A stretch of 64,000 bases of DNA from NCBI RefSeq assembly GCF_900186465.1, contig NZ_LT891957.1:246328-310327 (forward strand), given 5' to 3'. This document shows positions 17,051-25,303 of this stretch, one piece after another. Both the position numbers and the translations under genes were made by a program. The notes beneath the pieces were generated by a model. That model was given only the letters and a program-made list of their open reading frames with translations. It did no database searches and was not told the origin of the DNA. Origin of the DNA: Centipeda felix. GTDB lineage: Bacteria > Bacillota > Negativicutes > Selenomonadales > Selenomonadaceae. Position 1 is the stretch's first letter. Every line of letters starts with the position of its first letter.

Positions 17051-18156
17051 GCGTTCAGTCTCCATCCGCAGGCATCGGCAAAAGCCCGCGCCTGCTCATC
17101 CACACCGAGGATCTCCCCCGCGAAATTCACCATGACGGCACCGACCTTCATTTTCCCGAAGAGATACCGCTCCGCACGGATACGCACGCGTGCGGCGATC
17201 ACCGCGCAGACCCGCTCAGCGAGCCCTGCCGACGCGATCACCGCCAAGGCATCCTCCGTCGTATTCGATGCCAGTACGGCGCGCACATCCGTCTGGCTGA
17301 GCCCCTCAGCGGCAGCATACGCCGCGAGCGTCTCCAGCCGTGCGTCCGCCATGCGGTTATGTGTATGGAAAATGCCGGCGGCAATCTTCACGAGCTTGCC
17401 CGTATGACCGAGAATCAGTACACCCTTTGTACCGCGCTCGGCGGCGCGCTCCAGCATAAAGCCGATAAAGTTGCTCGTCTCAATAATCGCCTTCTGCGAA
17501 ATCCCCAGAGAGAGGGCAATCCGCTGCCCGATCTTCCCGGGAACAAAGACGAGCACCTCCTCCCCCGCCGCACGTGCCACATCGATCTGTGGAACAAGGG
17601 AGTCCTTGAACGCCTCCTCCGACATGGGGCGAAGCACGCCCGTTGTACCGATCACGGAGATGCCGCCCTCTATGCCGAGCACGGGATTGAGCGTTCTCTT
17701 TGCCAGTTCTGTCCCGGCCGGGATGGCAATCGTCACCTCTGCGCCAACATCCTCCCGCCCCGTCATCTCAGTGACAACACGTCGGATGAGCGCACGCGGC
17801 CCCTGATTGATCGACGGCTCACCGACAGGAAGGCTCATCCCCGGCTTTGTCACCGTGCCGACACCCTCGCCTGCACGGAACACAATTCCGCCTGCATCAT
17901 CGCACAGCCTGACCGTCGTAAAGACGGAAACGCCGTTCGTGATATCGGGATCATCGCCCGAGAACTTGACGACCTCTGCACAGATCCCGTCCTCCGTGCG
18001 TGTGACCGCCTTAACGGGAATCGTCAGCGGCGTTCCGTCCAGTGCTGTGAGGGAAATCTCATTCCACGCCTTCCCCTGCAGGAAGAGGAACGCCGCCTTG
18101 ACCCCTGCCGCCGCGCATGCACCTGTCGTATATCCGCTGCGCAGTTCTGTCGCCAT
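17047..18156 (-). CDS. cbiD: Cobalt-precorrin-5B C1-methyltransferase CbiD
   Basis: SAM-dependent C1 methylation specific to the anaerobic B12 route. 369 aa. It starts MATELRSGYTTGACAAAGVKAA, the family's signature N-terminus; EVLVFVPGKIGQRIALSLGI and GVLILGHTGKLVKIAAGIFHTHNRMADAR-type stretches follow. First gene of the B12 unit, with a leader of roughly 200 nt containing a repeat element. Confidence 0.95.
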   Translation of the reverse strand: MATELRSGYTTGACAAAGVKAAFLFLQGKAWNEISLTALDGTPLTIPVKAVTRTEDGICAEVVKFSGDDPDITNGVSVFTTVRLCDDAGGIVFRAGEGVGTVTKPGMSLPVGEPSINQGPRALIRRVVTEMTGREDVGAEVTIAIPAGTELAKRTLNPVLGIEGGISVIGTTGVLRPMSEEAFKDSLVPQIDVARAAGEEVLVFVPGKIGQRIALSLGISQKAIIETSNFIGFMLERAAERGTKGVLILGHTGKLVKIAAGIFHTHNRMADARLETLAAYAAAEGLSQTDVRAVLASNTTEDALAVIASAGLAERVCAVIAARVRIRAERYLFGKMKVGAVMVNFAGEILGVDEQARAFADACGWRLNA

Positions 18157-18184
18157 ACATCGTCTCCGTCCAAAACAAGAAATT

Positions 18185-18349
18185 TAGGAAGCACTGATAA
18201 ATTCGGTACAACCATCTTGACGCATCTTTTTTGCCCGCACTTCGGCGGAAAATCCTCCACAGAGCACCACTCTGCGTCCGGTTTTCCACCTCGTTCGGAC
18301 GAAAAAATCTACGCCAATCTGGCAGACCTCATTTTATCAGTGATTCCTT
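18185..18349 (+). repeat. 165-bp TIR element, copy A (in cbiD leader)
   Basis: Ends AGGAAGCACTGATAAA and TTTATCAGTGATTCCT match as inverted repeats with one mismatch. Internal inverted pairs: GACGCATCTTTTTTGCCCGC against GCGGACG-type sequence on the far side, GGAAAA/TTTTCC and CAGAG/CTCTG. It contains no ORF. It is about 70% alike by eye to copy B. It lies between the candidate cbiD promoter and the gene. It could be a MITE or a structured RNA. Confidence 0.8.
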
Positions 18350-18369
18350 TATCGAAGAAAAACTGATTT

Positions 18370-18398
18370 ATTATAACACTCTGCCGACAAAATGAAAA
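18370..18398 (-). promoter_or_regulatory. Candidate promoter of the B12 (cbiD) operon
   Basis: Minus strand: -35 TTTTCA (18393-18398), 17-bp spacer, -10 TATAAT (18370-18375). It faces cbiD about 210 bp away, with repeat copy A in between, and abuts the lexA terminator. I did not recognise a cobalamin riboswitch (no clear B12 box) in the interval. Confidence 0.5.
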
Positions 18399-18429
18399 GG
18401 GAGCACCGTGCATTTTACACAGTGCTCCC
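18399..18429 (-). terminator. lexA terminator
   Basis: GGGAGCAC and GTGCTCCC stems extended by GTG/CAC across one mismatch, with a loop of A/T bases. On the minus strand the hairpin is followed by TTTTCATTTT. It lies 11 bp past the lexA stop. Confidence 0.8.
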
Positions 18430-18439
18430 CAGTGTCCTG

Positions 18440-19054
18440 TCAAATATTACGATAGAGCCCAATCACCTTGCCGAGAATCTGGACATCCGTCTCGTAGAAC
18501 GGCTCCATGGAATCATTCTCGGGCTGCAGGCGGATGCAGGTCTTTTCACGGAAAAAACGCTTCACTGTCGCCGACTCACCGTTGACGAGCGCCACGACGA
18601 TATCGCCGTTGTTCGCTGTCGGCTGCTGACGCACGAGCACGAAATCACCGTCGAAGATGCCGACGTTGATCATGCTATCCCCCTGGATGCGGAGCATGAA
18701 CACATCCTCCGCCGTCCCGAGAAGCCCGCGCGGGAAGGAGAATACATCCTCCACGTTCTGCTCGGCGAGGATCGGCTCGCCCGCCGTCACAACACCGACC
18801 AGCGGTACGGGGATCGTACGCCCCCACGGATTTTCCCCCATGATGTCGATCGCGCGCGGCTTCGTTGCATCACGGCGAATCATGCCGTTCTCCTCGAGCA
18901 TCGACAGATAGCGGTGCACCGTCGAACTGGATTTCAACCCGACCGCCGTACCGATCTCACGAACCGAGGGCGGATACCCCTTCTCCACCAAGAACTCCTT
19001 GATGTAGTCCAAGATCTCCGACTGCCGCCGCGTGGATATTCTTGTCTTCTTCAC
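18440..19054 (-). CDS. lexA: SOS repressor LexA
   Basis: Represses DNA-damage genes and self-cleaves with RecA. 204 aa from GTG 19054 ([20 protein letters not shown]) behind GGGGGTATCAC; the frame is open to 19147, but the extra residues do not resemble LexA. N-terminal winged helix (about 1-70, [25 protein letters not shown]), cleavage Ala-Gly in VTAGEPI, catalytic Ser in [11 protein letters not shown] and Lys in ESATVKRFF. Confidence 0.95.
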   Translation of the reverse strand: MKKTRISTRRQSEILDYIKEFLVEKGYPPSVREIGTAVGLKSSSTVHRYLSMLEENGMIRRDATKPRAIDIMGENPWGRTIPVPLVGVVTAGEPILAEQNVEDVFSFPRGLLGTAEDVFMLRIQGDSMINVGIFDGDFVLVRQQPTANNGDIVVALVNGESATVKRFFREKTCIRLQPENDSMEPFYETDVQILGKVIGLYRNI

Positions 19055-19146
19055 CGTGATACCCCCTGACAGGTCCGCATACATACTATTATTGATATCA
19101 TAGCATATATACGTTCTAAAAAAAAGGGGTAAGAGAAGATTTTCCA

Positions 19147-20037
19147 CTAATTCGTATCAAATTTCTGCTCTGCATCGTGGAGGATACTGTCACGGCGTGC
19201 CTTCGAAGCGGAAAAATAGTCGTGGATCGCCTGTCGATCTCCTGCATCAATGGCCGTGATGACCTCCCCCATGATCGTCTGCAGCTCGCGCAGGGCATCC
19301 GTGATCGCCTCCGCGTTCGTCATGCAGATGTCCGCCCACATATCGGCATTCGAGGAGGCGATGCGCGTCGTGTCCTTGAACCCGCCGCCGATGAGCTTCA
19401 GGCAGGAGGAGAGATCATCCCCGCTGCGGTTGAGGAGGGTGACGAGGGCTGCCGCCGCGAGATGCGGCACATGGCTGATGACCGCGGCACAGCGGTCGTG
19501 CTGTGCGAGATCAAGTGTCGTAAATCGGGCACGCGTGAGGCGCAGGACATCCATCAGACGCTCCTTGACCTCCTGCGAGACGGCCGGATCGTCGATGATG
19601 ACGTACGCCTTATGGGCAAAGAGATCCTTTGTCGCCGCCGCTACGCCGCTCTTTTCGCGTCCCGTCATCGGATGCCCCGGGATATAGTAGATATCCGCCG
19701 GCAGGATCTCATGCAGCTGCCGATAGAGTTCGCCCTTCGTACTGCCTGCATCCGTCAGGATCGCACCGCGTTTCAGATACGGCAGGATCTTCTGTACCAT
19801 CGGAACAATCTGGAGGACGGGCGGGCTGAGGTACACGATGTCCGCATCCCCGACTACCTTCGCCAGATCCGCCCCTGCATAGTCCACTGCACCGCAGTCC
19901 ATCGCTGCGCGCATGGACTGCTCCGAACGGCAGAGCCCTGTAATGTAGATCTCGTCACCGAGAGCCTCTTTGAGGCACAGCCCGAGTGAGCCGCCGATCA
20001 GTCCGACGCCGATGATGGCAAGCTTCGTCCGCGTCAT
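19147..20037 (-). CDS. tyrA: Prephenate dehydrogenase
   Basis: NAD(P)-dependent conversion of prephenate to 4-hydroxyphenylpyruvate for tyrosine. 296 aa. Rossmann motif [18 protein letters not shown] at the N-terminus; [16 protein letters not shown] and [12 protein letters not shown] are typical of TyrA. It has no C-terminal ACT domain, so feedback control may be weaker than in longer forms. ATG 20037 overlaps the aroF stop by 4 bp. Confidence 0.94.
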   Translation of the reverse strand: MTRTKLAIIGVGLIGGSLGLCLKEALGDEIYITGLCRSEQSMRAAMDCGAVDYAGADLAKVVGDADIVYLSPPVLQIVPMVQKILPYLKRGAILTDAGSTKGELYRQLHEILPADIYYIPGHPMTGREKSGVAAATKDLFAHKAYVIIDDPAVSQEVKERLMDVLRLTRARFTTLDLAQHDRCAAVISHVPHLAAAALVTLLNRSGDDLSSCLKLIGGGFKDTTRIASSNADMWADICMTNAEAITDALRELQTIMGEVITAIDAGDRQAIHDYFSASKARRDSILHDAEQKFDTN

Positions 20038-21047
20038 GCGCGCCGCCCAACGGCAGGAGCAATCTGCCGCACCTCATCCATCAGCATCTCAAAGTTGCGC
20101 GGGATCAAGCTCTGATCGCCATCGGAAAGTGCCAGCTCGGGACGGCAGTGCACCTCGATGATGAGCCCGTCCGCGCCGACGGCGACGGAGGCACGCGCCA
20201 ACGGGCGCACCATCTGCCACCGACCCGTCCCATGACTGGGGTCGGCAATAACGGGGAAATGCGTCAGCTCTTTGAGTGCTGCAATCGCGTTGAGATCCAT
20301 CGTATTGCGCGTATAGGTCTCATACGTACGAATGCCGCGCTCACAGAAGATAATGTTCTCGTTGCCGCCCGCCGCAATATACTCCGCCGCGTTCAGCCAC
20401 TCGCTGATCGTTGCGGAGAGCCCGCGCTTGAAGAGCACAGGCTTCTGCGTCTTGCCAAGTGCCTTGAGCATCTGGAAGTTCTGCATATTGCGCGCACCGA
20501 CCTGCAGGAGATCGGCATACTCCGAGACGAGTCCGATGTCGTCCTTGTCCACAACCTCCGTAACAACGCGGAGTCCCGTCTTATCCGCGACATCGCGCAG
20601 GATCTTCAGCCCCTCCTCGCCGAGCCCCTGAAAGTCGTACGGGCTCGTACGCGGCTTGAACGCGCCGCCGCGCAGGAACTGTGCTCCCGCCGCCTTGACT
20701 TTGACCGCAGCGTCATAGACCTGATCGTAGCTCTCGACGGAGCACGGTCCCGCCATGATTGCCAGCTGCTCACCTCCGACAGGGAAGCCCGACACGTAGA
20801 CAATGCTGCTCTCGGGGTGGAACTCGCGGCTGACGAGTTTGTACTTCTCCGTGATGCGCACCGTCTTTTCGACGCCCTCCATCATATTCATTTCGAGCCC
20901 TGAAATGAGCTGCTTGTCCCCGATCACCCCGATGATGACACGGTCCTCTCCCTTCGAGAGATGCGTGCGCAGTCCTGCCTGCTCAATCTTGGCGATCACA
21001 TGGTCGATGTTCTCCTGCGTAGCTCCTGCGTTCATAACGACGATCAT
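20034..21047 (-). CDS. aroF: 3-deoxy-7-phosphoheptulonate synthase (type I-beta)
   Basis: Condenses phosphoenolpyruvate and erythrose 4-phosphate, entry to the shikimate pathway. 337 aa. N-terminal ferredoxin-like regulatory domain (about 1-70, MIVVMNAGATQENIDHVIAKI) precedes the TIM barrel; MAGPCSVES, LRGGAFKPRTSPYDFQG and FPVIADPSHGTGRW are conserved. It is paired with tyrA, so the entry and tyrosine-branch steps are co-transcribed. Confidence 0.95.
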   Translation of the reverse strand: MIVVMNAGATQENIDHVIAKIEQAGLRTHLSKGEDRVIIGVIGDKQLISGLEMNMMEGVEKTVRITEKYKLVSREFHPESSIVYVSGFPVGGEQLAIMAGPCSVESYDQVYDAAVKVKAAGAQFLRGGAFKPRTSPYDFQGLGEEGLKILRDVADKTGLRVVTEVVDKDDIGLVSEYADLLQVGARNMQNFQMLKALGKTQKPVLFKRGLSATISEWLNAAEYIAAGGNENIIFCERGIRTYETYTRNTMDLNAIAALKELTHFPVIADPSHGTGRWQMVRPLARASVAVGADGLIIEVHCRPELALSDGDQSLIPRNFEMLMDEVRQIAPAVGRRA

Positions 21048-21059
21048 AGCGTACCTCCG

Positions 21060-21509
21060 TCATACCTTTATCATGGCGATTTCATCACAGTTCGGATACT
21101 TGGGGCAGTCGATGCATTCCTTCCAAACTTTCTGCGGCAGCTCCTCCCTGCTGATGCGGAGGAAGCCTAGGGTCTCAAAAAATGCCGGCTTGTAGGTGAG
21201 AGTAAAAAACTTCTCAATGCCGAGCGTATCCCCCTCATCGAGGAGGCAGCGCACGATCTCTGCGCCGATCCCCTGTCGTATATGCGTCGGTGCAATCGCC
21301 ATCATGCACACCTCGGCGAGACGATCCCACATGATGCGCAGTGCCCCGACACCGACGACGGTACCGTTCTCCTCAGCGACGACAATATCGCGCAGGTTCT
21401 CATAGAGCGTATTGCGCGAGCGCGGCAGCATATCCCCCTGCGCCGCATAGTCCCGTACGAGCTGATAGATCGGCTCAACGTCGTCAAATTTCGCCTTGCG
21501 ATAGATCAC
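21060..21509 (-). CDS. GNAT N-acetyltransferase, ArgA-like short form
   Basis: 149 aa single-domain acetyltransferase: acetyl-CoA motif MAIAPTHIRQGIGAEIVRCLL (about 71-91). Overall it resembles the short stand-alone N-acetylglutamate synthases of Firmicutes and Actinobacteria. The C-terminal tail KECIDCPKYPNCDE carries a Cys-x2-Cys-x5-Cys cluster, which some of these proteins share. Substrate is not provable from sequence. It sits 12 bp upstream of aroF. Confidence 0.75.
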   Translation of the reverse strand: MIYRKAKFDDVEPIYQLVRDYAAQGDMLPRSRNTLYENLRDIVVAEENGTVVGVGALRIMWDRLAEVCMMAIAPTHIRQGIGAEIVRCLLDEGDTLGIEKFFTLTYKPAFFETLGFLRISREELPQKVWKECIDCPKYPNCDEIAMIKV

Positions 21510-21536
21510 GCATATACCTCCTCTCTTCCCCGTATC

Positions 21537-22169
21537 CTATGCCGTGCTACTCGGGCAGACTGCTGCGAGAGCACACGTATCGCAGTGCGGCTTGCGCGCC
21601 TTGCAGACCTGTCTGCCGTGCAGGATCAGCCAATGATGTGCGTCGCTCCAATCCGCGCGTGGAATCGCCTTCTGCAGCCCCTTCTCCACCTCGAGCGGCG
21701 TCGTACCGACCGCAAGGCGCAGGCGGTTCGCCACGCGGAACACGTGCGTGTCCACGGCGATGGCGGGCGTATGAAAGGCAACGCTCATCACGACATTCGC
21801 CGTCTTGCGTCCGACGCCCGGGAGCTTCTGCAGCGCCTCAAAGTCCGCCGGCACCTCGCCGCCGTAGTCATTCAGCAGGATATGACAGGTCTCTATGATG
21901 TGCTTCGCCTTCATGCGGAAAAATCCGCAGTCATGAATCTCCGCCTCAAGTGCGGCCTGTCCGAGCGCAGCAATCGCAGCAGGCGTATTTGCCTTTGGAA
22001 AGAGCCGTCCCGTCACCACATTGACGCGTGCATCCGTACACTGTGCCGAAAGGATGACGGCGATGAGGAGCTCGAACGGCGTCTGGAATGTGAGTGCGGG
22101 CTTTGCATTCGGATAGAGGGACCGCAGGATACGCAGCTGCTCCACCTTAACGGCCTTCGTGACGCGCAT
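21537..22169 (-). CDS. nth: Endonuclease III (Nth), [4Fe-4S] DNA glycosylase/AP lyase
   Basis: Removes oxidised pyrimidines. 210 aa. The helix-hairpin-helix LPGVGRKTANVV holds the catalytic Lys, VDTHVFRVANRL holds the catalytic Asp, and the C-terminal C-x6-C-x2-C-x5-C (CKARKPHCDTCALAAVC) binds the iron-sulfur cluster. ATG 22169 shares one base with the stop of the upstream PFL gene (TGATG), so they are coupled. Confidence 0.96.
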   Translation of the reverse strand: MRVTKAVKVEQLRILRSLYPNAKPALTFQTPFELLIAVILSAQCTDARVNVVTGRLFPKANTPAAIAALGQAALEAEIHDCGFFRMKAKHIIETCHILLNDYGGEVPADFEALQKLPGVGRKTANVVMSVAFHTPAIAVDTHVFRVANRLRLAVGTTPLEVEKGLQKAIPRADWSDAHHWLILHGRQVCKARKPHCDTCALAAVCPSSTA

Positions 22170-23530
22170 CAGTTCGTCAGGGCGCGCGTCGGCGCCGGGA
22201 TACGCCCGCCGCGTGCAATGAACGCCGCCGAGCTGAAGGCACTGCGGACGGGGACGATGGGCGAGTAACCTAGGAGCCCACCGAAGGAGACCGTCTCCCC
22301 CACCTTTTTCCCGGGCACGGGAATGACGCGCACCGCTGTCGTCTTGTTGTTCACCATGCCGATCGCCGCCTCATCCGCAATGATGCCGGCAATCGTGCTG
22401 GCAGGCGTATCGCCCTCAATCGCGATCATATCCAGTCCGACCGAGCAGACACAGGTCATCGCCTCGAGCTTCTCGATGGAAAGACTGCCGCGCTGAACGG
22501 CGTCGATCATGCCCTCATCCTCACTGACGGGAATAAACGCCCCTGACAGGCCGCCGACATGAGAGGTCGCCATCAGTCCGCCCTTCTTGACTGCATCGTT
22601 GAGGAGTGCGAGTGCCGCCGTCGTACCGGGTGCCCCACACGCCTCGAGCCCCATCTCCTCCAAGATGCGCGCCACACTGTCTCCGACCTCCGAGGTCGGC
22701 GCCAGAGAGAGATCGATGATGCCGAACGGGACGCCAAGGCGGCGTGACGCCTCACGCGCGACGAGCTGTCCCACGCGCGTGATCTTGAACGCCGTACGCT
22801 TGATTGTCTCGGCGATCTCCGTGAAGTCCGCGCCCTTCAGATCCTCAAGGGCATGCTTGACCACACCGGGGCCGCTGACCCCGACATTGATGACGCGGTC
22901 GCCCTCGGCAACACCGTGGAAAGCGCCCGCCATGAAGGGATTATCTCCGGGTGCGTTGCAGAACACGACGATCTTGGCGCAGCCGAGCGCCTCCTGCTCG
23001 CGCGTCAGCTCCGCCGTGCGCTTGATCACATCGCCCATCTCGCGCACAGCATCCATATTGATGCCCGCCTTCGTCGAGCCGATGTTGACCGACGAGCAGA
23101 CAATATCCGTCGCTGCCATCGCCTGCGGAATGGAGTCGATGAGCACGCGGTCGCCGTGCGTCATGCCCTTTTCGACGAGTGCCGAAAATCCGCCGATGAA
23201 GTTGACCCCGACCGCCTTGCCCGCGCGGTCGAGCGCCTCTGCCACAGGGACGAAGGAATCCGTCTGACACGCATCCGCTGCAATCCCGATGGGCGTGACC
23301 GAGATACGCTTATTGATGATGGGGATGCCGTACTCCGTCTCGATGTCCTCGCCCGTCTGAACGAGATACTCCGCTGAGCGCGTGATTTTCTCATAGACAT
23401 TCTGACAGAACTTCTCGAGATTTGGATGGGCACAGTCCCGCAGGGAGATTCCCATCGTAATGGTACGCACATCGAGGCGGTTTTCCGTAATCATCCGATT
23501 GGTTTCACGGATGTTCTCAAATGTAATCAA
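22169..23530 (-). CDS. PFL-family protein (DUF711/UPF0210)
   Basis: 453 aa protein of the UPF0210 family, distantly related to the glycyl-radical pyruvate formate-lyase fold. Readable conserved blocks: [61 protein letters not shown] and [13 protein letters not shown]. Biochemical role unknown. Family members are very often encoded next to a small ACT-domain protein, as here (16 bp). Confidence 0.9.
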   Translation of the reverse strand: MITFENIRETNRMITENRLDVRTITMGISLRDCAHPNLEKFCQNVYEKITRSAEYLVQTGEDIETEYGIPIINKRISVTPIGIAADACQTDSFVPVAEALDRAGKAVGVNFIGGFSALVEKGMTHGDRVLIDSIPQAMAATDIVCSSVNIGSTKAGINMDAVREMGDVIKRTAELTREQEALGCAKIVVFCNAPGDNPFMAGAFHGVAEGDRVINVGVSGPGVVKHALEDLKGADFTEIAETIKRTAFKITRVGQLVAREASRRLGVPFGIIDLSLAPTSEVGDSVARILEEMGLEACGAPGTTAALALLNDAVKKGGLMATSHVGGLSGAFIPVSEDEGMIDAVQRGSLSIEKLEAMTCVCSVGLDMIAIEGDTPASTIAGIIADEAAIGMVNNKTTAVRVIPVPGKKVGETVSFGGLLGYSPIVPVRSAFSSAAFIARGGRIPAPTRALTN

Positions 23531-23545
23531 TCTGCCGCTCCTTGC

Positions 23546-23818
23546 TCAAATCTTGTGCATGACCTGGAAAATCTCCTGATGCTGAACCTTGATCTCGAGT
23601 CCCTGCTCCTCGCCCTTCTTCCGCAGAATCTCCTGCAGCTCCTTGAGCTTGATCTCTGCATCATCCGGCATCTCGGCAATCATCACCATGTTGAAAAAAC
23701 CGTCCATAATATTCTGGTTCACATTCATGATGTTGACGCGTTGCTCGGCAAGAATCCCGCTCACCATCGCCACAATACCGACCTGATCCCGTCCGACTAT
23801 CGTTACAACCAGCTTCAT
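23546..23818 (-). CDS. ACT-domain protein (UPF0237 family)
   Basis: 90 aa single or tandem ACT fold, a small-ligand sensor. ATG 23818 (MKLVVTIVGRDQVGIVAMVSG) is preferred over GTG 23827, because GGAG lies eight bases before the ATG but directly abuts the GTG. AEQRVNIMNVNQNIMDGFF is typical. First gene of the ACT-PFL-nth-GNAT-aroF-tyrA run. It probably regulates or partners the PFL-like protein, but this is inference from conserved pairing. Confidence 0.9.
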   Translation of the reverse strand: MKLVVTIVGRDQVGIVAMVSGILAEQRVNIMNVNQNIMDGFFNMVMIAEMPDDAEIKLKELQEILRKKGEEQGLEIKVQHQEIFQVMHKI

Positions 23819-23869
23819 CTTTGCCACTCCTCATCCATTTGCCCACATGGGCTATGCAATATACCCTGC

Positions 23870-23898
23870 ATCATATCAAAAAAGACAGACAGCGTCAA
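23870..23898 (-). promoter_or_regulatory. Promoter of the ACT-PFL-nth run
   Basis: Minus strand: -35 TTGACG (23893-23898), 17-bp spacer, -10 TATGAT (23870-23875), about 50 bp before the ACT gene start. Confidence 0.75.
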
Positions 23899-23945
23899 AT
23901 GCAAATACGGCATGAACCACACTGCAACGTGCTGTCCATGCCGCA

Positions 23946-24587
23946 TCAAAGCCCCAGATCGCCCATCCGCATCTCCGACACATGATCGTCTGTGATGGAG
24001 AAGGCAAATCCGACCGTGGGATCCTCCTCGAAGAAATATATGTAGTCTTTTCCATAAATCATGCTCGGCTCGCCGTAGACACGCCGCAGCTCCTCGACGG
24101 GCGTGCCGATGCGTACGCCCTTGCCGGAGGCAATGGTATTGTGCGACCGTACGCGCACCATGCGCACTGTACCGTCCACCGTCTCGACGAGAAGGCCATC
24201 CTCATATCTGCAGGCAACGATATCCTTGCCCGCATAGCGCATGGATTTCTGCGATGTCGTCTCCTGCGGTGTTCCATAGCTGGCACGCACCTCTGCGTCC
24301 CCCGCACCATACGCGATGCCGCCGAGGAGCAGTGATTTGCGTTCCAGCCGAACGGCCGAGGTCTGCTCCTCTGTACGGTGCTGGCGAAGCAGCTGTGCCT
24401 CACGCTTTGCCGCATCATCCGCCATCAACGTCTTTTTGACAGACTCACGTGCAATCGGTACATGTCCGCTATGCGTACCGTCCTGCGGTTCTTCCGCACA
24501 GCCCGGAAACATAGAATAGGCGGTAAGAACAGCTGCGGCTCCTGCGATGGCAATTCCCGCATACATTGCGTTCTTTCGCATCTTCAC
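23946..24587 (-). CDS. Exported protein with two BamE/SmpA-like repeats (paralogue 1)
   Basis: 213 aa, no recognised function. An N-terminal hydrophobic segment (residues about 9-27) acts as signal or anchor; a Cys follows at PGC, but the lipobox is poor. A charged spacer precedes two similar units: GGIAYGAGDAEVRASYGTPQE...DGLLVETVDGTVRMVRV, and GVRIGTPVEELRRVYGEPS...GFAFSITDDHVSEMRMG. The pattern 'G...V...YG.P...V..g.V' resembles the BamE/SmpA fold (inference). It is paralogous to the gene 14 bp upstream. Confidence 0.75.
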   Translation of the reverse strand: MKMRKNAMYAGIAIAGAAAVLTAYSMFPGCAEEPQDGTHSGHVPIARESVKKTLMADDAAKREAQLLRQHRTEEQTSAVRLERKSLLLGGIAYGAGDAEVRASYGTPQETTSQKSMRYAGKDIVACRYEDGLLVETVDGTVRMVRVRSHNTIASGKGVRIGTPVEELRRVYGEPSMIYGKDYIYFFEEDPTVGFAFSITDDHVSEMRMGDLGL

Positions 24588-24601
24588 CGACCATCTCTCC
24601 C

Positions 24602-25075
24602 TCAGCGGATTGTGCCCACGCAGAACTCAGCAACGCGGCCGTGCTCGATTTCAAAGGTAAGACCGACGCTGTTATCCCCATCCACGCGGTAGATGTAGTC
24701 ATCCCCATGGATCACATCCGGCTGCCCGTATGCCGCAATCAGTGCACTCAGATCACTGCCGACCGTGATGTTATCCTGCGTATAGATGCCGTTGCGCGCA
24801 CCGACCTCAATCTGCCGAACGACGCCGTCCACAAAGATGATGTCAAAATCGCTGCCGTACTCCCACTCGGTCACATGACTGCCCGCGTACATGGAGTCAT
24901 ACTTCGTCTCCACCTCGCGCGGCGCGCCGTAAATACTGCGCACATAGCTCTCCGACGCACCGTATGCAATCCCGCCGGCAGCGAGCGCATCCTGCGGCAC
25001 CGACGCCTGCACAGCGGTCATACCGAGGAAACTGATGCCAAGAGCCAATCCTGCGATTTTGCTGTAAAAAATCAT
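24602..25075 (-). CDS. Secreted protein with two BamE/SmpA-like repeats (paralogue 2)
   Basis: 157 aa (158 if GTG 25078 is used; ATG 25075 is nine bases from GGAG). Cleavable signal peptide likely: FYSKIAGLALGISFLGMTAVQA. Two internal repeats: GGIAYGASESYVRSIYGAPRE...DFDIIFVDGVVRQIEVG, and NITVGSDLSALIAAYGQPD...VGLTFEIEHGRVAEFCVG. It aligns along its length with the downstream gene, including YAG and GxDYIY, so the two are a tandem duplication. Function unknown; probably periplasmic. Confidence 0.8.
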   Translation of the reverse strand: MIFYSKIAGLALGISFLGMTAVQASVPQDALAAGGIAYGASESYVRSIYGAPREVETKYDSMYAGSHVTEWEYGSDFDIIFVDGVVRQIEVGARNGIYTQDNITVGSDLSALIAAYGQPDVIHGDDYIYRVDGDNSVGLTFEIEHGRVAEFCVGTIR

Positions 25076-25124
25076 CACGTTCTCTCCTTATTTTGTTATT
25101 AATAAAAATATAGGATAAAACGCT

Positions 25125-25160
25125 GAAAAGCCTCTGAATATTTCCTTTCAGAGGCTTTTC
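25125..25160. terminator. Bidirectional terminator
   Basis: GAAAAGCCTCTGAA pairs exactly with TTCAGAGGCTTTTC across an 8-base AT loop, with A and T runs on both sides. It ends transcription from the NYN gene before the secreted-protein pair. Confidence 0.8.
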
Positions 25161-25166
25161 ATATCT

Positions 25167-25303
25167 TAGGGAAGCACGGATAAACTCCGTACAAGTATCC
25201 TGACGCATCTTTTTCGCCCGTTTTTCTTGTGCCCTTTATACCGCTTATGCGGTCCCCCTTCCCCGTAAATAACGGGAAAACTCTGATGATCCATGATTCC
25301 TTA
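25167..25303 (+). repeat. TIR element, copy C (interior replaced by a second repeat)
   Basis: The left end TAGGGAAGCACGGATAAAC and the shared core TGACGCATCTTTTTCGCCCG match copies A and B to about 25220. Then a TTGTGCCC...CCGCTTATGCGGTCCCCCTT block of the second repeat class takes over (about 25226-25277). A degraded right end (GATCCATGATTCCTTAG) closes it. The NYN gene's TAA stop lies within that right end. Confidence 0.6.

Noticed and set aside
19055-19146. LexA operator upstream of lexA
   Set aside because: GAACGTATATATGCTATG is suggestive, but it does not match the Gram-positive SOS box (CGAACnnnnGTTCG) well enough to call.
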